A program made the translations under genes and the position numbers. From positions 18,208,501 to 18,272,500 of the forward strand of contig NC_058196.1 of assembly GCF_907165205.1 (NCBI RefSeq): a stretch of DNA of 64,000 nt, read 5' to 3'. Below the pieces are notes generated by a model. The model saw only the letters and a program-made list of their open reading frames with translations. It was not told where the DNA came from and did no database searches. This document shows, piece by piece, positions 24,101-35,472 of this stretch. Every line of letters starts with the position of its first letter. Position 1 is the first letter of the stretch. This DNA comes from Coccinella septempunctata (Eukaryota; Arthropoda; Insecta; Coleoptera; Coccinellidae).

Positions 24101-27100
24101 GCTCCCCAACAAGAGATATAGAGGCTGGAGTACCCCAAGGGTACTTCTGTACAACATATACATTCACTATATTCCGAAGAATCCAAGAACCATGCTAACG
24201 TTATATGCTGACGACACAGGCATAGCAACTCAACACCGCAACCCAGAAGTAATAGAACGAGTTCTACAAGAAACGATTGACGAAACGAATGACTGGTGCA
24301 TAAAGTGGAAAATCAAGCTCAATGGACAAAAGAGCCAAGCGATATTACTGCAGAAGAGAAGACTGCGACCCACGACGAATCTAGAAGTTGACGGCAAAGA
24401 AATCGACTGGAAAAATGAAGCCAAATATTTAGGAATAACGCTTGACAAAGGACTTACTTGGAAAAGTCATATAAAACAAGCAATCGACAGAACGAAAGCA
24501 GCGATGAATAGACTCTACCCTCTCATAGGAAGAAGAAGCCACATGTCGAAAGAGAAAAAATTGAAGATAATTAAACCCGTGGCTAGGCCACAACTGACTT
24601 ATAGATCAGTTGCCTAGGGTTTCGCGGCAAAGAGCCACATCAAAAAAAATTCAGGCAACTGAAAACAAGCTGCTACGATGTGCAATAGATGCACCGTGGT
24701 TTGTCAGGAATAGACAGATTTATAGGGACCTAACATGGGAAACCATAACGAAATTCATGAACAGAAAAGCACAGAAATTATTCGAGACAGCGAAAAACCA
24801 TCCGAATCGAGAACTAAGGAGACTAGAGGACTACGACCCAGAGGAAGACAAAAGGAGAATGCGAATTTACCGAAGGAGACCAAGAGATCAATTAAGCAGA
24901 GATTAAAATAAGAACATAAACTTATTGAAAAATCCAATAAAGTGTTATACAATAGAGGATAAACATATAAATACCAGCACGATAGTGTGCGAGTAGAAAA
25001 CCGACTAAGAGATGAACGTTTTATAGGCAAATGCCCGGAGCAATGTTCAAGAAGCAGTTAAGTGTTTTTAGTGGGTCTCGAGCTCAGGAAAGTCAGAATA
25101 CCCACACTTGTTCCCCCTCAGGAGAGGGCGGTTCGTCTGACTTGCAGATTTTCCCCCTGCTACACCAAAAAATATATATATTCGTATTTCCCTGGAGTGA
25201 CCGTACAAAATTTAAACATATTTACCGTCTATTTCAACCTTATTTTCCTGGAGTGAGCGTAAAAAATTTAACCGTATTTACCGTCTATTTCAACCGTATT
25301 TTTCTGAAGTGGCCGTACAAAATTTAACCGTATTTACCGTCTATTTTAACCGTATTTTCCTGGAGAGACCACTTTTCATCAGCCGCCCCACATCGACGAG
25401 TCCGCCGTTTGACATAAACATTTGTTATTACTTGTACATTTCTGTATAGATTTTAATCCAGTAGGAATAAAGAACTGAACGTTTATTTTGTTGCCAGTGA
25501 GAGTCTGTCCTTAATCAGTTACAGCTAGATTTTCGTCAGAAAGATGTAGGTACTCTTTTTGAACCATTAAAAACCGCCAGAAGGCCAAGAAGACGCTACC
25601 ACCCTATTTTTCACTGCTACCCTTCTCCACTGATCATTTAAGTCTACCCGGGCTCTCTAATTCTTTGGAGATTCTGTGGAAGATGTGGGGTTCCACTGAT
25701 TGCCCCACTGGCGCCCGAACAACGGTAAGGAGCGGCCAGGGTGAGAAAAAAGTCTATCACAATAGTTCCGAAAATATTGCTAGTTGAATGATTGCAAATT
25801 AGAAAATATGGTCGACGGATAGAGTAGCAGTGAAATTCGTCCAGGCATTTTTTAACGTACGCATTATTTGAGTCATATCAAGTTATATATATTCTCTTCG
25901 TGTTGAAGGATGAAGGAAGAATTTGACGAATTAGTCCTTTCGAAGCATGCGGGTACAGCTTGTGAAGATATATTTAAAATAATTCGGGAAAAATAAGGAG
26001 CAAAGGAAAAATGAACAAACCTAACCTATCTCACAAGCAGCTTGTAAAGTAAACTAGTCCACGCACAGTACTCGACACACTCGCTAGTCGCTCCGTTAGC
26101 TGCTCGTAAAAATGATCTAGGAAAAGTCGAACTGCCGGCGACTTCAAGGCGTGTACCGCGTACTCACCACAGATTACTGTAATCTGTGGTACTACTGGCA
26201 AGCAGCAACAGCAACTGGCCATGAAAATCCCATAAAATTTTATTACCTTCCTCTTTCGTGGCAGACTTCGAAGCGATCCGAGACTTCGTCGTCCTCACTG
26301 TTACAACATGGCAGTCATGGCACGTCGTTAAATTTTATGGGATTTTTAAGGCCGTTGCTGCTCGGCAGTGAGTACGGGCCTTTACATGCCACTCGCCGGC
26401 TCTTGAGTGAGTAGCTTGTATACTAGCCACGTGTACTCACAGTAGCTTGCATCTTTGCGTATTATCGAGTCTAATACTCAATGCTTGCACACAAGTGGTT
26501 GATAGCATTAGCAGCACGAGGTTTCTACTCGCCAACTAGCTGGCTACCGAACAAGTGGGAAATTTTGTGTGTACTCGACTAGTAGCGCACTCGCTGACCC
26601 TCCGGCTTCTTATAAGCCTGCTTGTTAGCTCGTAAACTCTCCACTGATTCATCGAACTCAAACTGCATGTGGGGAGATACAGAAATGAAAGAATTAAATC
26701 GATCAGAAATGAAAGAAAAAGCTTTAGCACATTTGATTACAAGAGCTGGAACGTGTTCATAAGAAAGGGGGTATGTTCGAGAACAAATTTTGATTCTCGT
26801 TCTCATTTTTCGTCTAATATTTTTAGTTCATTAGATGTTTTTTGATAAATTCCTTACTTTATATTGGGTCTACTCCGATGTTCCAGTTTCTGTTTCCATT
26901 ATAATTTCCATAAAATCCTTCATTATGCTACCACCTCTGTTTCGATTATGAAGGTATTCGAAAACAGAATTTTCAAAAGATAATTTAAAAATGAGAATTT
27001 CTGAAATTCAAGCTTGCTTCTGCGAACTTAAGAGAATATTTTTCTCAACAATTTTAGTTAATGTGAAAAGAAAGCCAGAAATTTGTGTTATGGAGTGAAA

Positions 27101-27725
27101 TAAGATGCAGCATATGTTCCTTCTTGAAAATTTGTTCTACAAGATGTTTTACAAGATGTGGAATAAAAAATATGTTTTTCTCAGTTCAGACCTGCATAGT
27201 ATTAAGGCATCATCATATGAATATCATGGTGCTATACTTATGTTCAAGAGTTGTCCATTGAAAGGTTTTGATAAAATACATAAATCATAATGTATTTCTT
27301 GAACGAATATACTTAGGACATATTTCGAACATTGATTCAGACTTAGACCCAAAATGTCCTGCATCTGAGAGTCTGTACAATCATTCACGAAACACCCTTT
27401 ATATCGAAAGATGATCTGAACAAAGCCTGTCAAGCCGAATGTATAAACACTAAAGTTATGGAAAAAATGCCTTAATTGAAAAAAATATTCAGTCGTTTTC
27501 ATAATTCAAAATTCAATAAGGATGAAGTAACACAATAAATGCTCACCTCAATGTTATAATGCCTACTCCTCTAATGTTGACATATCCTTCATAGCAATAA
27601 TCCTTCAAGACACATTTACAATTGTTCAGTAACTCTAAGGCAGTATCATTCTTTTCAATAATACTAGTACATCTGACGGTAAAGATACAGCATAATATTA
27701 TGAAAAGCGCATATAAGTATTGCAT
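17798..27725 (-). CDS. CLIP-domain serine protease homologue (complete, 4 exons, 391 aa)
   Basis: Coding exons are complement(17798-18114, 21324-21604, 22464-22862, 27547-27725), 1176 bases with all junctions GT-AG and in phase. The product is a secreted haemolymph protein of the type that assists prophenoloxidase activation (function from the family). The signal peptide covers about residues 1-19. The CLIP domain has six cysteines: C36, C38, C44, C77, C84 and C85. The trypsin-like domain follows. His (TAAHC, about H189) and Asp (NDIAL, about D239) are kept. The nucleophile Ser is Gly in CQGDGGGPLIC (about residue 339), so the protein should not cleave peptides. Gly for Ser is the usual change in the PPAF2/masquerade-like SPH group. 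The exon-1 boundary matches the paralogue at 2.6-2.9 kb, indicating a local gene family. Introns 1, 2 and 3 are swollen by transposons and repeats. Confidence 0.92.
18165..20880. repeat. Repeat cluster with CTCGAGCGTGTCAGATTAA motif (SPH intron 3)
   Basis: The motif or close variants occur at about 19,577, 19,700, 19,842, 20,640 and, inverted, at about 20,685 and 20,857. The word GGGATTTACTCGAGCG at about 19,424 is mirrored by CGCTCGAGTAAATCCC at about 20,866, which could mark the two ends of one composite unit. The context around 18,150-18,220 resembles 19,407-19,490, an older duplication. The segment 20.50-20.87 kb is the unsplit counterpart of the repeat at 3.17-4.66 kb. I see no coding sequence. 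Confidence 0.6.
21324..21604 (-). CDS. SPH exon 3
   Basis: The acceptor is TTCCAG (21605-21610), which completes the Arg split from exon 2. It codes KTPSELRIIANAKKQ, VKKVFVHPEYY and the catalytic-Asp block GGAHNDIALIFLEK, then ICLPN and CIAAGWGVGNKRESN. The donor is ATG|gtaata at 21322-21323, splitting a Gly codon. Reading through this donor gives an unrelated tail and a stop. Confidence 0.9.
21708..22177. mobile_element. MITE, 470 bp, in SPH intron 2
   Basis: Terminal inverted repeats of about 60 bases start CAGGGTGAGTCTTTGACTCG, with the mirrored copy ending GAGTCAAAGACTCTCCCTG. TA is duplicated at 21706-21707 and 22178-22179. The repeat continues inward through TCTTGAGGTCAAAAG. No transposase is seen, so it is a Tc1/mariner-type non-autonomous element by its ends. 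Confidence 0.85.
22464..22862 (-). CDS. SPH exon 2
   Basis: It follows ctttcag at 22863 and completes the split Arg as RNELTNQSATEESEKIQC. It contains the CLIP tail (CSNPTFICC), a Lys/Thr-rich linker and CGRPKP. The start of the protease domain follows: MDGEFPWMASIHRK, FRCGGSLISDSVVLTAAHCV. It ends TATAG|gtgagt with a phase-2 Arg split. Confidence 0.93.
23885..24906 (+). pseudogene. Jockey-type non-LTR retrotransposon RT, 5'-truncated, frameshifted
   Basis: From about 23,885 the frames read LTEYITEGFQNEQAT, then DVARAFDRVWHEGLIYKM (RT motif A) and DIEAGVPQG (motif B). A frameshift follows, then LTLYADDTGIATQHRN (motif C) and KYLGITLDKGLTWKSHI. After further breaks comes the Jockey-typical tail KIQATENKLLRCAIDAPWF ... 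VRNRQIYRDL ... NHPNRELRRLEDYDP. It is antisense within SPH intron 1. At least two frame breaks make it dead. Confidence 0.88.
25040..25730 (+). mobile_element. LTR retrotransposon remnant: LTR, polyadenylation signal, primer-binding site
   Basis: AATAAA near 25,466 lies within an LTR-like region. It ends GCCCCAC directly before TGGCGCCCGAACAACGG (25709-25725), the usual form of a tRNA-Lys-type primer-binding site. The left LTR edge is unclear and no gag or pol follows. It lies in SPH intron 1. Confidence 0.6.
25201..25368 (+). repeat. Three 56-bp tandem repeats in the LTR remnant
   Basis: Units at 25201, 25257 and 25313 each contain AATTTAAmCrTATTTACCG and a TTTTCCTGGAG-type end. A partial unit (25183-25200) precedes them. 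They sit in what would be the U3 part of the LTR. Confidence 0.85.
26040..26660. repeat. Imperfect inverted-repeat region
   Basis: CCCATAAAATTTTA (26,231) is mirrored by TAAATTTTATGGG (26,330), and CCACAGATTAC/GTAATCTGTGG (26,167-26,189) is a tight hairpin. Outer words such as GTACTCGACACACTCGCTAG are loosely mirrored near 26,570-26,600. It is probably an old foldback element. No protein is recognised. Confidence 0.4.
27547..27725 (-). CDS. SPH exon 1 (signal peptide and CLIP start)
   Basis: ATG 27725 opens a hydrophobic leader (LYALFIILCCIFTVRC) followed by NNCKCVLKDYCYEGYVNIRG. The exon ends TTGAG|gtgagc at 27547, leaving the Arg codon split exactly as in the paralogue at 2613. Confidence 0.92.
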
Positions 27726-27752
27726 CTCTCACGGGTTCTGTTCGGAGATTCA

Positions 27753-27757
27753 ACTGA
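27753..27757 (-). promoter_or_regulatory. Possible initiator (TCAGT) of the SPH gene
   Basis: The minus strand carries ATATTCAGTTG about 30 bases upstream of the start codon. TCAGT is the arthropod initiator consensus, but no convincing TATA box is seen at the right distance. This is a weak call from position and sequence only. Confidence 0.3.
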
Positions 27758-28251
27758 ATATCCCGACAGTTCACAATCATGCGGTTAAAAGGTTATCTAT
27801 TTCATATTCATAACAGGATTGGTAATAAATATTCATAATAAAAGGGAAGTTTCAAATTAGATGCGTGTGTACACTGTTTATATCGAAATTTTGTTTTTTT
27901 CACTGATAAAGTTGATGCATCTAGCTTCGAAAAATGGAATCCAAATCAATTCAATATTATAAGTGGAAGGTAGTTATCCCCATAGACATAGATTTCATTT
28001 CTATGATCTATCTGTAGATAGCTTCTAGAATGGTTTTCTCTATCGTCAATAATTGAAACTATGGATAGATTCATAGATAGTTTTGTAGTTTATTTAAAAC
28101 AGATCACGCTCGATGAAATACCTCTACATCGCGGAGGTAGAGCCTGTTCAGATGCAGCGAGAAACTCCACTGGCGGATTCGGAGGTAAGGGGAAAACCTG
28201 GTGCAACTTCCCCCCATCTCCTGTCATGAGAACATGATTATATGTTGCTAC

Positions 28252-28680
28252 AACATCATCATCCTCATTTCTGTATCCCGTTAATGAGAATAAATCCACA
28301 CAAAAAATCAAAAAGAAAACTATCGGTGCGATCAAACTTATAATTTCTCGGGGCTACTTGCGACTGTGTGCCCTTCTGTGACTGAAGAGACCCAACCATG
28401 ACCTACAGATCCTTCCACACTCCGGGCAGGGATAGTCACCAACCAGATCTGGCCGCCAGTGTATTCTTCTCGGGTCTCCATTAGAACTGTGGACCAAAGA
28501 CCTCCACTAAGATCTGTCTAACTCTAGTTGTTAGTTGATTTCAGTGATTGATGCAGTATGTCCTTAAACCGCTTACACTGGCCACCTGGTTTCCGAGCTC
28601 TCTGTGAATTCGCCATACAGAGCTATTTTGGGGAGTCTTGTGTCTTGCATCCCTCGTTACTTGAAGTCGACTGTACCAAA
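28252..28680 (-). mobile_element. Non-LTR retrotransposon 3' fragment (copy 1 of 3)
   Basis: The minus strand matches the fragments at 40.55-41.52 kb (minus) and 43.33-43.95 kb (plus). It has the RT tail with DTRLPKIALYGE-like residues, a terminal CPxCG...H zinc-finger-like block, GGGATACAG and a short ATG-type microsatellite tail (GATGATGATG). It is truncated near 28,680. Confidence 0.75.
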
Positions 28681-28699
28681 AATATTCTTACAGCGTTGC

Positions 28700-31600
28700 C
28701 AAATGTCAGTGTCCCTTAGCTAAGTTTCCATTATGCGGTACCGCTTAAATAAATGTAAGTAGAACCTAGCAAATAGGGACTTTTGGGTAAGCGGTGCAAA
28801 CAGGCGTTAATCTCGAAAACTATTGTCCTTAATGGTGAAAATTGCCAAAACACGATTTTTTCGCGTTTTTTTTTCGATTTTTGACAAAGTTGCGTTTGGC
28901 GCTCGAGGTCCCAAACTTGGATTATTCATAAGGCCAACATCTACAAAAAATCAGAACTACAGGATTTGACGCATACTACCCCATACTTTCGAGCGACAAA
29001 GTTACTGGACTATGTGCTTGTACGAAAAACAATATGTAAACCCGAATATAATCGAGTAAATAAAACGACATAATATTATATCAAAATTTAATAAATAAAA
29101 AATTCTACATAAAACATTACAGGCAATGTCTAATAATGTTCCATCACTCGGTACTAATGTAAAAAAATGTTCTTGAATAATAGAACAAAAGTGGGAATCG
29201 TAGTCACTAAAAATAAAAAGATATGTCCTTAAATACAGATCGATAAATACTGACAAGTATCCTGTGAATACCATCGCAATTTTCCAAAACGAAAACCCAA
29301 AGGTAAGTTAATAATATTTGGAGAAATTTCAGTATTACTTTTGTATTTTATTTTTTGGTTTTGTTGCGAAATCACTCAAAACCTGTTCAATTATAATTAT
29401 ACATCATATGAATACCTAGAATATTGTAAATAGAGAATACTTTCTATATTAACTTATGAATAGGCACTCAACAAATAATCATTATATAAATATATAGTTT
29501 GTTATGTATTGTATGGATGAATGGACATATGAAATTTTTCGACAGTTTCATATCGGAGTTTTGTCAACATTAGCTTTGTGTAAATATTAAAATATTTTCA
29601 TCAAATATGGGAGTACGCTGAAAATTTATTGCGGACGAAAAATGTGAAGAGATAAGGAACTCAGTGGGATAAAAATAAAATAAAACAATTTGGAATAGTT
29701 TAATGCAAAAAATACGACAAGGAGAACCTTTAAAGAAAATTTATGAAGGAGATTAAAACTAAAAATTGTCCAGATTTGTGAAAGTTATGATGAAAACTAA
29801 ACGACGTAATTACTCTTATATTTTTCATTCTATTTTAACAACAGAAATTGCTTCGCGAGCTCATAGCTGATGCATCTAATTTTCATGAGAAAGTTTCAAT
29901 TATGCTAATATATGTATATATATTTTTTTTAATTCAAACTCATCACACCCTTGAAAAAACCATCTATTTCGATGATGTAGAGAGCTTCGTGAAAATATGA
30001 AATTTGATCAAGAGAGTTCATCGATCTATTTTTCCACAAAAAATCTTCATTTGTCCATTTTGCTTTTGATGTTTGTTATAGGAAAGTAACATTTCTCAAT
30101 GTTCAATATAAATATATGACAAAATCTACCTAAGTTACTTTGTAAACGATTAGTATATAGGTACATAAATATGTCATAAATATCGGATGCTCCTTTTATC
30201 TTTTACTCAAACAGCATATAATACTAGTTTTTGGAATACAAATTTATTTTAGATCTGCAGACATATATCTTCTACGAATTACCTAACCACTTTCATTAAA
30301 ATAGCTTCGACTATTTACATTAAAAAGGATACTTTAATGATATAATATCATTTTGAATGGAGTTTCTGATTTCTGTGAAAATTGTACATATATTTGATTC
30401 ACTGGTAAAAAATATCCCATTTTATTATTTCTCAGAAAATGCTTTCGAATGAAAAATATCGAAAAATTGGAATAAATTATAAATTATTGGATTACCAAGA
30501 TTAACTTATGAAGTGCTATGAATAATTCAACAAGATTGGGCGAGTTGTGGAAAAAAATTATAATGAAATAGACAATGTCTAACCGTTCGTTTTCAATACC
30601 TTACACCCATGATACACCATTCATTAAATCACCAAAAGATATGAATAGGTCAGTGATCAAAACTTGATGATGAAATCAATGGCCAAAAATAAAAACGGAA
30701 AGCAGGAATAAAGAAATAACAGGGTTTGAAATATCGAAAAAAAAATCCCAAAATTTCAAGGTGTGGAAGACTTGTACTTGCTCAACGAGTTTAAAAGTAT
30801 GAGGTCATATTTGCGATATTGTAGCTCCACAGCATATGAAGTTACTTATTTAATTTTGGGACTTTGTATTGTATTTTCATCTTATCGGAGATCTTGAAAT
30901 TGCACTTTTCAATTAAAATGAAAGATATTTTCATAAAACCAAATTCTTTTATTTTATCAAGGTGGCCCATACAAATGTACACATTAAATTAACATCTATG
31001 AAAAATGTTTATCAATTCCAGAGTCTTCCGAAAAAAAGATGGTGATGCAGTATTTTAATTACATGAAACTGCAACTGTCAGTATTTTGGAAGTAGCCCCT
31101 CTTCGATTCGAACGATTAGAAATGAAATTCCCACAGAACATTGCGCCTTTAGATAGATAAAAAAAATGGACATTAAAACCTAAAAAATTTCAATACTGAC
31201 CTCATTTCTATCAGAATACTTGTAAACAGAATCACTAAGTGAAAACACACACATATCTTCACAAATAGATAAATGAAAAAGAAGATAAAAGAATACAATA
31301 ATAAATAAGATAAATAAAGAATATTACAAAAAAAGATAAAAATGTCATAAGAATGAGACACAGATAAGTTAACTTCATAAGTTACATTTTTAAATGTAGA
31401 TATAAATACTGAAAAGAGCATATACATTGAGACTAAAAACTACTGTTTAAAGCACTATGAATAGGATTTTTGCAATGTAATCAGTGCAAGTCAATTGTCC
31501 TTACAACAGGTGGAGAACCCTGTGATATGTTCCTAATAGCTAAGAAGTACTATCTAATTAATATTCGAATACATACATTCTAACGGCTTGGTGTCCAGAA

Positions 31601-34600
31601 AAATATTCGGTGAGGCGCGAATAATGACGATCTAAAATTCTGAAATGAGTATAATCAACACAAATTCCAGCTTCAGTATTTTGCCAATCATTTTATATTT
31701 ATTTTAGTTTTTGCGGACGAAAAACTATTCTCAGATCATAATATGTCATACTATTATAATTACGAAAGAGAAAATTAGATATGGTAAGCAAACACAAGAA
31801 TTTTCAGATATACAGGTTTTCCGGAGATAAAATCGACAGAACAAATGGTGTTATAGATACTGCCAATATTATTGCAAAATGCTATAATATACAATGCCAG
31901 GGATAAGCCGATTGGGATTTACTTCGGTATATAAATTAAACCAGAAGAGTCCTTAACGAACGGCCTTTGAACGAAATCAATATCAGGACAGGAATATTAT
32001 TTCTTCTTCATGTTTAATTCTTGTAAAAATAACTCACCTTGTATAATGATTACCACAAATCTTCGCTCAAATGCGGAATTTGCGGAAAAAAATCCTACAA
32101 GTACTTGTCAAAAAAGACTCTTGCACCATTTCAGTGATTCAATTATAAATAATTATTTTCAATTTTTTCCCTCAATAAATTGATTGTCGGATAAAATAGC
32201 ATCAAAAATAAAAAAATGATAAAATAAAAAATATTCACGAAACCATGACATAAATATTGTCATCCTTTTTAATTTACTTCGTACCTTCGTAGTAAAATTT
32301 CATGAAATACATATAACAAAAACAAAGCATAAATTCGTATCAGGAACAGAATGACTAATGATGTCTTTTATGTTAAGTATTTGTAAGAATAACTGTTCCT
32401 GTATAACAATTATCAATAAACTGATTGCAGGTTGGAAATTTACTGAAAAAAATCTTGTTAGGACTGCAATAAATTTTTTGGTAAACTATATTACCTTCAT
32501 AATAAAATTAAAAATAGAACACAACGCACAATAATTTCTTGTGATAAACATAACAAAAAAAAAAAATTCGTAAAAACAAAATAAAAAATATATAATGTTC
32601 AAAGAGAGAGTGTGCCTTTAGATAATTCCCTGAATTTCAAGATATTTGTGGGTTATTTCCAAGTCTAATAACTCGAAAATAATAATTTATTACGGAATAA
32701 CTGAAATGGTGCGAGAAACTATTTTGACAAGTTAATTCAGGATTTTTTTGGTATATTTTGAATCCGAGGTCAGATTTTTTATGATTAATATAGAGGGTGA
32801 GTAATTTTTTCAAGAACATTACACGAAACAAAAAAGGATATTCCGGTTTTGATATTGGTTTCGTTCTTCGTTCACAGGACTACTACTACTGTATTCATGT
32901 ACCAAATTTAAACTAAAATCAGTAAATCCCTGTATCTGATATGGTAGATTGAATTCCTCGAATAAATTTACAAAACACTCGTATGTTAATATTGGCAGTC
33001 CCGATAATTCGATAAATTTTGTCGTTTTCATTTCTCGACATTCTGAAATGAAATGAAATGATAAAAATATTTGAATATTTTTCCGGAATCATCATCTATT
33101 GGATTGACATTATTGAGTAGTAACGCATAACGCTGTGACAATCCTGGGATTTCCTTCTCGGAGGAGGTAAGCTGAACTTTTGGTGGCCAAAAAAGTGCCC
33201 TTAAAAAAGGTGTTTTTGTGGTCGGTTATGGAAATTGGAGGGTAAATTCTTCTCATGAGACCAAGCGTGTATTTTTTGGACAACCCTTATCCATAAAAAA
33301 GTACATCGAAAATCAGCCAATTCACAGATATATTGACATTGGCCAACTCTGGCCAGGAAATGTTCTATGACATTTCAAATAATGAATTCTTTAAAACCTG
33401 AGTTATTCTTATCAATAAACAGTTTTCCTTAAATATCAAAACCGAAGTAAAAGTGGAAACAGATTTCCGTTAATAATCCACCACGTGAAAGGTTGGACTT
33501 AAAATTCAGTAAAAACTATAGATCCTTTGAAACTTACCGATGACATCTCCTCTCTTTGTGACCTTGTCAAATGTGAACACCATATACTATGAATTCCATT
33601 GAAAGAGAATTGGTGCCCACTAAGTGCTTATTTTGATAATCTTAAAGCTAGTTTAACCAACGAAATTCGGTATTATAAAAAATTCCATTAGTTGAACTGT
33701 TGCGCACTGAGTACATAATATGAAAATAGAGCAATAATTTCAAAATATTGGGAATTCAAATGTAGATTGCAGCGACATAGTGGTGACAGTTCGAAGTAAA
33801 AAGTTAATGCCTTTACGTCATTGTTCTACGTTCCTCGATGTAAACCATAGACCTAATAATACATTTTATTTTATTAGGTCTATGATGTAAACAAACAAAT
33901 GATAAAAGTGCCTCAACTTTTTATTTACAAAAATAGCCACCAGAGAGCGTATCGCTTGTTTTGAATTCCCAATACTAATCTATATTTGATGTTCTGTGAT
34001 CTAGTGCAGCACTTGTGCTACCAATTGGCTGTTTTCTGAATTTCAAAACATATATCGTTGAAATCCTCAACTCTCTCTCTCAACTCAAATATACCGGAAA
34101 TTTTTTTAACATATTGCATTTTGACTATATTCAGTTACGAAAATTCCGATTTCAGAAGTGCTCTCTTACAAATATTCTACGTCATTTTCACAATCCGGCA
34201 ACGACCATCGAGCCAGTAATGGCCATCAAAGCCTTAATAATTATTGAATGTGGTAATCACATTTGACAAGAAAAACAATGACAGAAAATTTCATCAGTTT
34301 CGAAAAGATATATGGTCATATGCACCGTTTCATGAAACAAGATTAATTCCTTAAACATCCTTTTTTCCATAGAGATTCTATGCTTAAACGTCGTTTTAGA
34401 GCTTAAGCTTCGTTCAGTCAAACGGTGCATACGGCCAATAAACACAGAAACAATTTTCTGTAATCTGTGGGTATAGAATTCTATATTTACTTGATCAGTT
34501 CCACTGTTGTCGACTCAACAAAAATTACTAGACCCTAGTAAAGCCATTCTACGTCACAAACTTTTACATATGCGAATGTTTACTGAGTTTCGAAGGGTCT

Positions 34601-35264
34601 ATTTTTTTTTTAACCGAATATTAAGACGAATCTTTCACGTGGTGGATAACTAATAGGAAATGGTTTCCATTAATAAGTTTAAATTCGACTTTGGAGTTTT
34701 AGGAAAATTGCCAAGGGTGCAACATAGTTAATAATGTATTTCGGATCAGCTGACTTTGACAGCCCCACTGAAGGACACAAAAGTGATGGTATGTTTTTGT
34801 GTGATTTCGAGTTTTTATAAATCCTGTTCGATTTTCTGAGAAAATGTCGTTCAGTGAGTATCATTTATCTGTCAGTGGTGATATGAAAGTGCGGTAGGAT
34901 AAAAATTTAACAATCATTGACAATATTGATTCGTACTATTTGTAGTTTTGTGTTCATAATTGTCATATATTCTTTGTTCGCCCTTCAGCTACATCGTTCG
35001 TTTTGCAGCATAGAGTACCCCATGGGTCAATGGTTGCGTTTTATTCGCAAACCCGGGGTCAACCTGTTGGGTTATTTTTGACATCAAGCGTCAAATTAAT
35101 GCACTACATCACACGCCGTCCTATGAAACGAACAAGGTCAATTCCATTCACAGAACTGGTGTGCAGTTGGTGCATATTTTTTTTATGTCAACTCTCTGTC
35201 TTAATTTGTTTCCTTAAAAGCGACATCTATTGGCTTTTTTCTAGTTTCACCCGCATGCTTTTGA
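28700..35264. other. Gene desert, AT-rich
   Basis: No coding sequence was recognised in about 6.5 kb. Diverged local repeats occur: the word pair around 31,985-32,115 and 32,340-32,480 shares ATTTGTAAGAATAACT-like text. A small hairpin CATAGACCTAATAA/TTATTAGGTCTATG lies at 33,846-33,887. Confidence 0.4.
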
Positions 35265-35266
35265 TA

Positions 35267-35470
35267 CAGTGACTCTATCAAACACAGTGGCGACAATTCG
35301 AAATTTAGCAAGAATATGGCGGCTTAGAAGCATAGATTTCAATGCTATAATTTCTAATTCGGAATGCGGATTGGCTCACGTCACGTCACGTGACCAAATC
35401 AGCCATATTCTTGCTAAAACGATGAGAAACGAGACCACAATTGTCGCCACTGTGTTTGATAGAGTCACTG
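35267..35470. mobile_element. MITE, 204 bp, TA target duplication
   Basis: Near-perfect inverted ends of more than 30 bases start CAGTGACTCTATCAAACACA, with TA at 35265-35266 and 35471-35472. A second inner inverted pair (TTAGCAAGAATATGGC / GCCATATTCTTGCTAA) extends the palindrome. It is non-coding. Confidence 0.9.
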
Positions 35471-35472
35471 TA

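Noticed and set aside
27224..27502. Cys-containing minus-strand frame next to SPH exon 1, possible CLIP exon
   Set aside because: Phase does not fit exon 1 (stop within a few codons). The exon at 22464-22862 joins in phase and supplies all remaining CLIP cysteines.
31173..31427. Hydrophobic 84-codon minus-strand frame resembling a membrane protein
   Set aside because: Phe/Ile/Tyr/Leu-rich text is expected from AT-rich DNA. No conserved motif or splice context.
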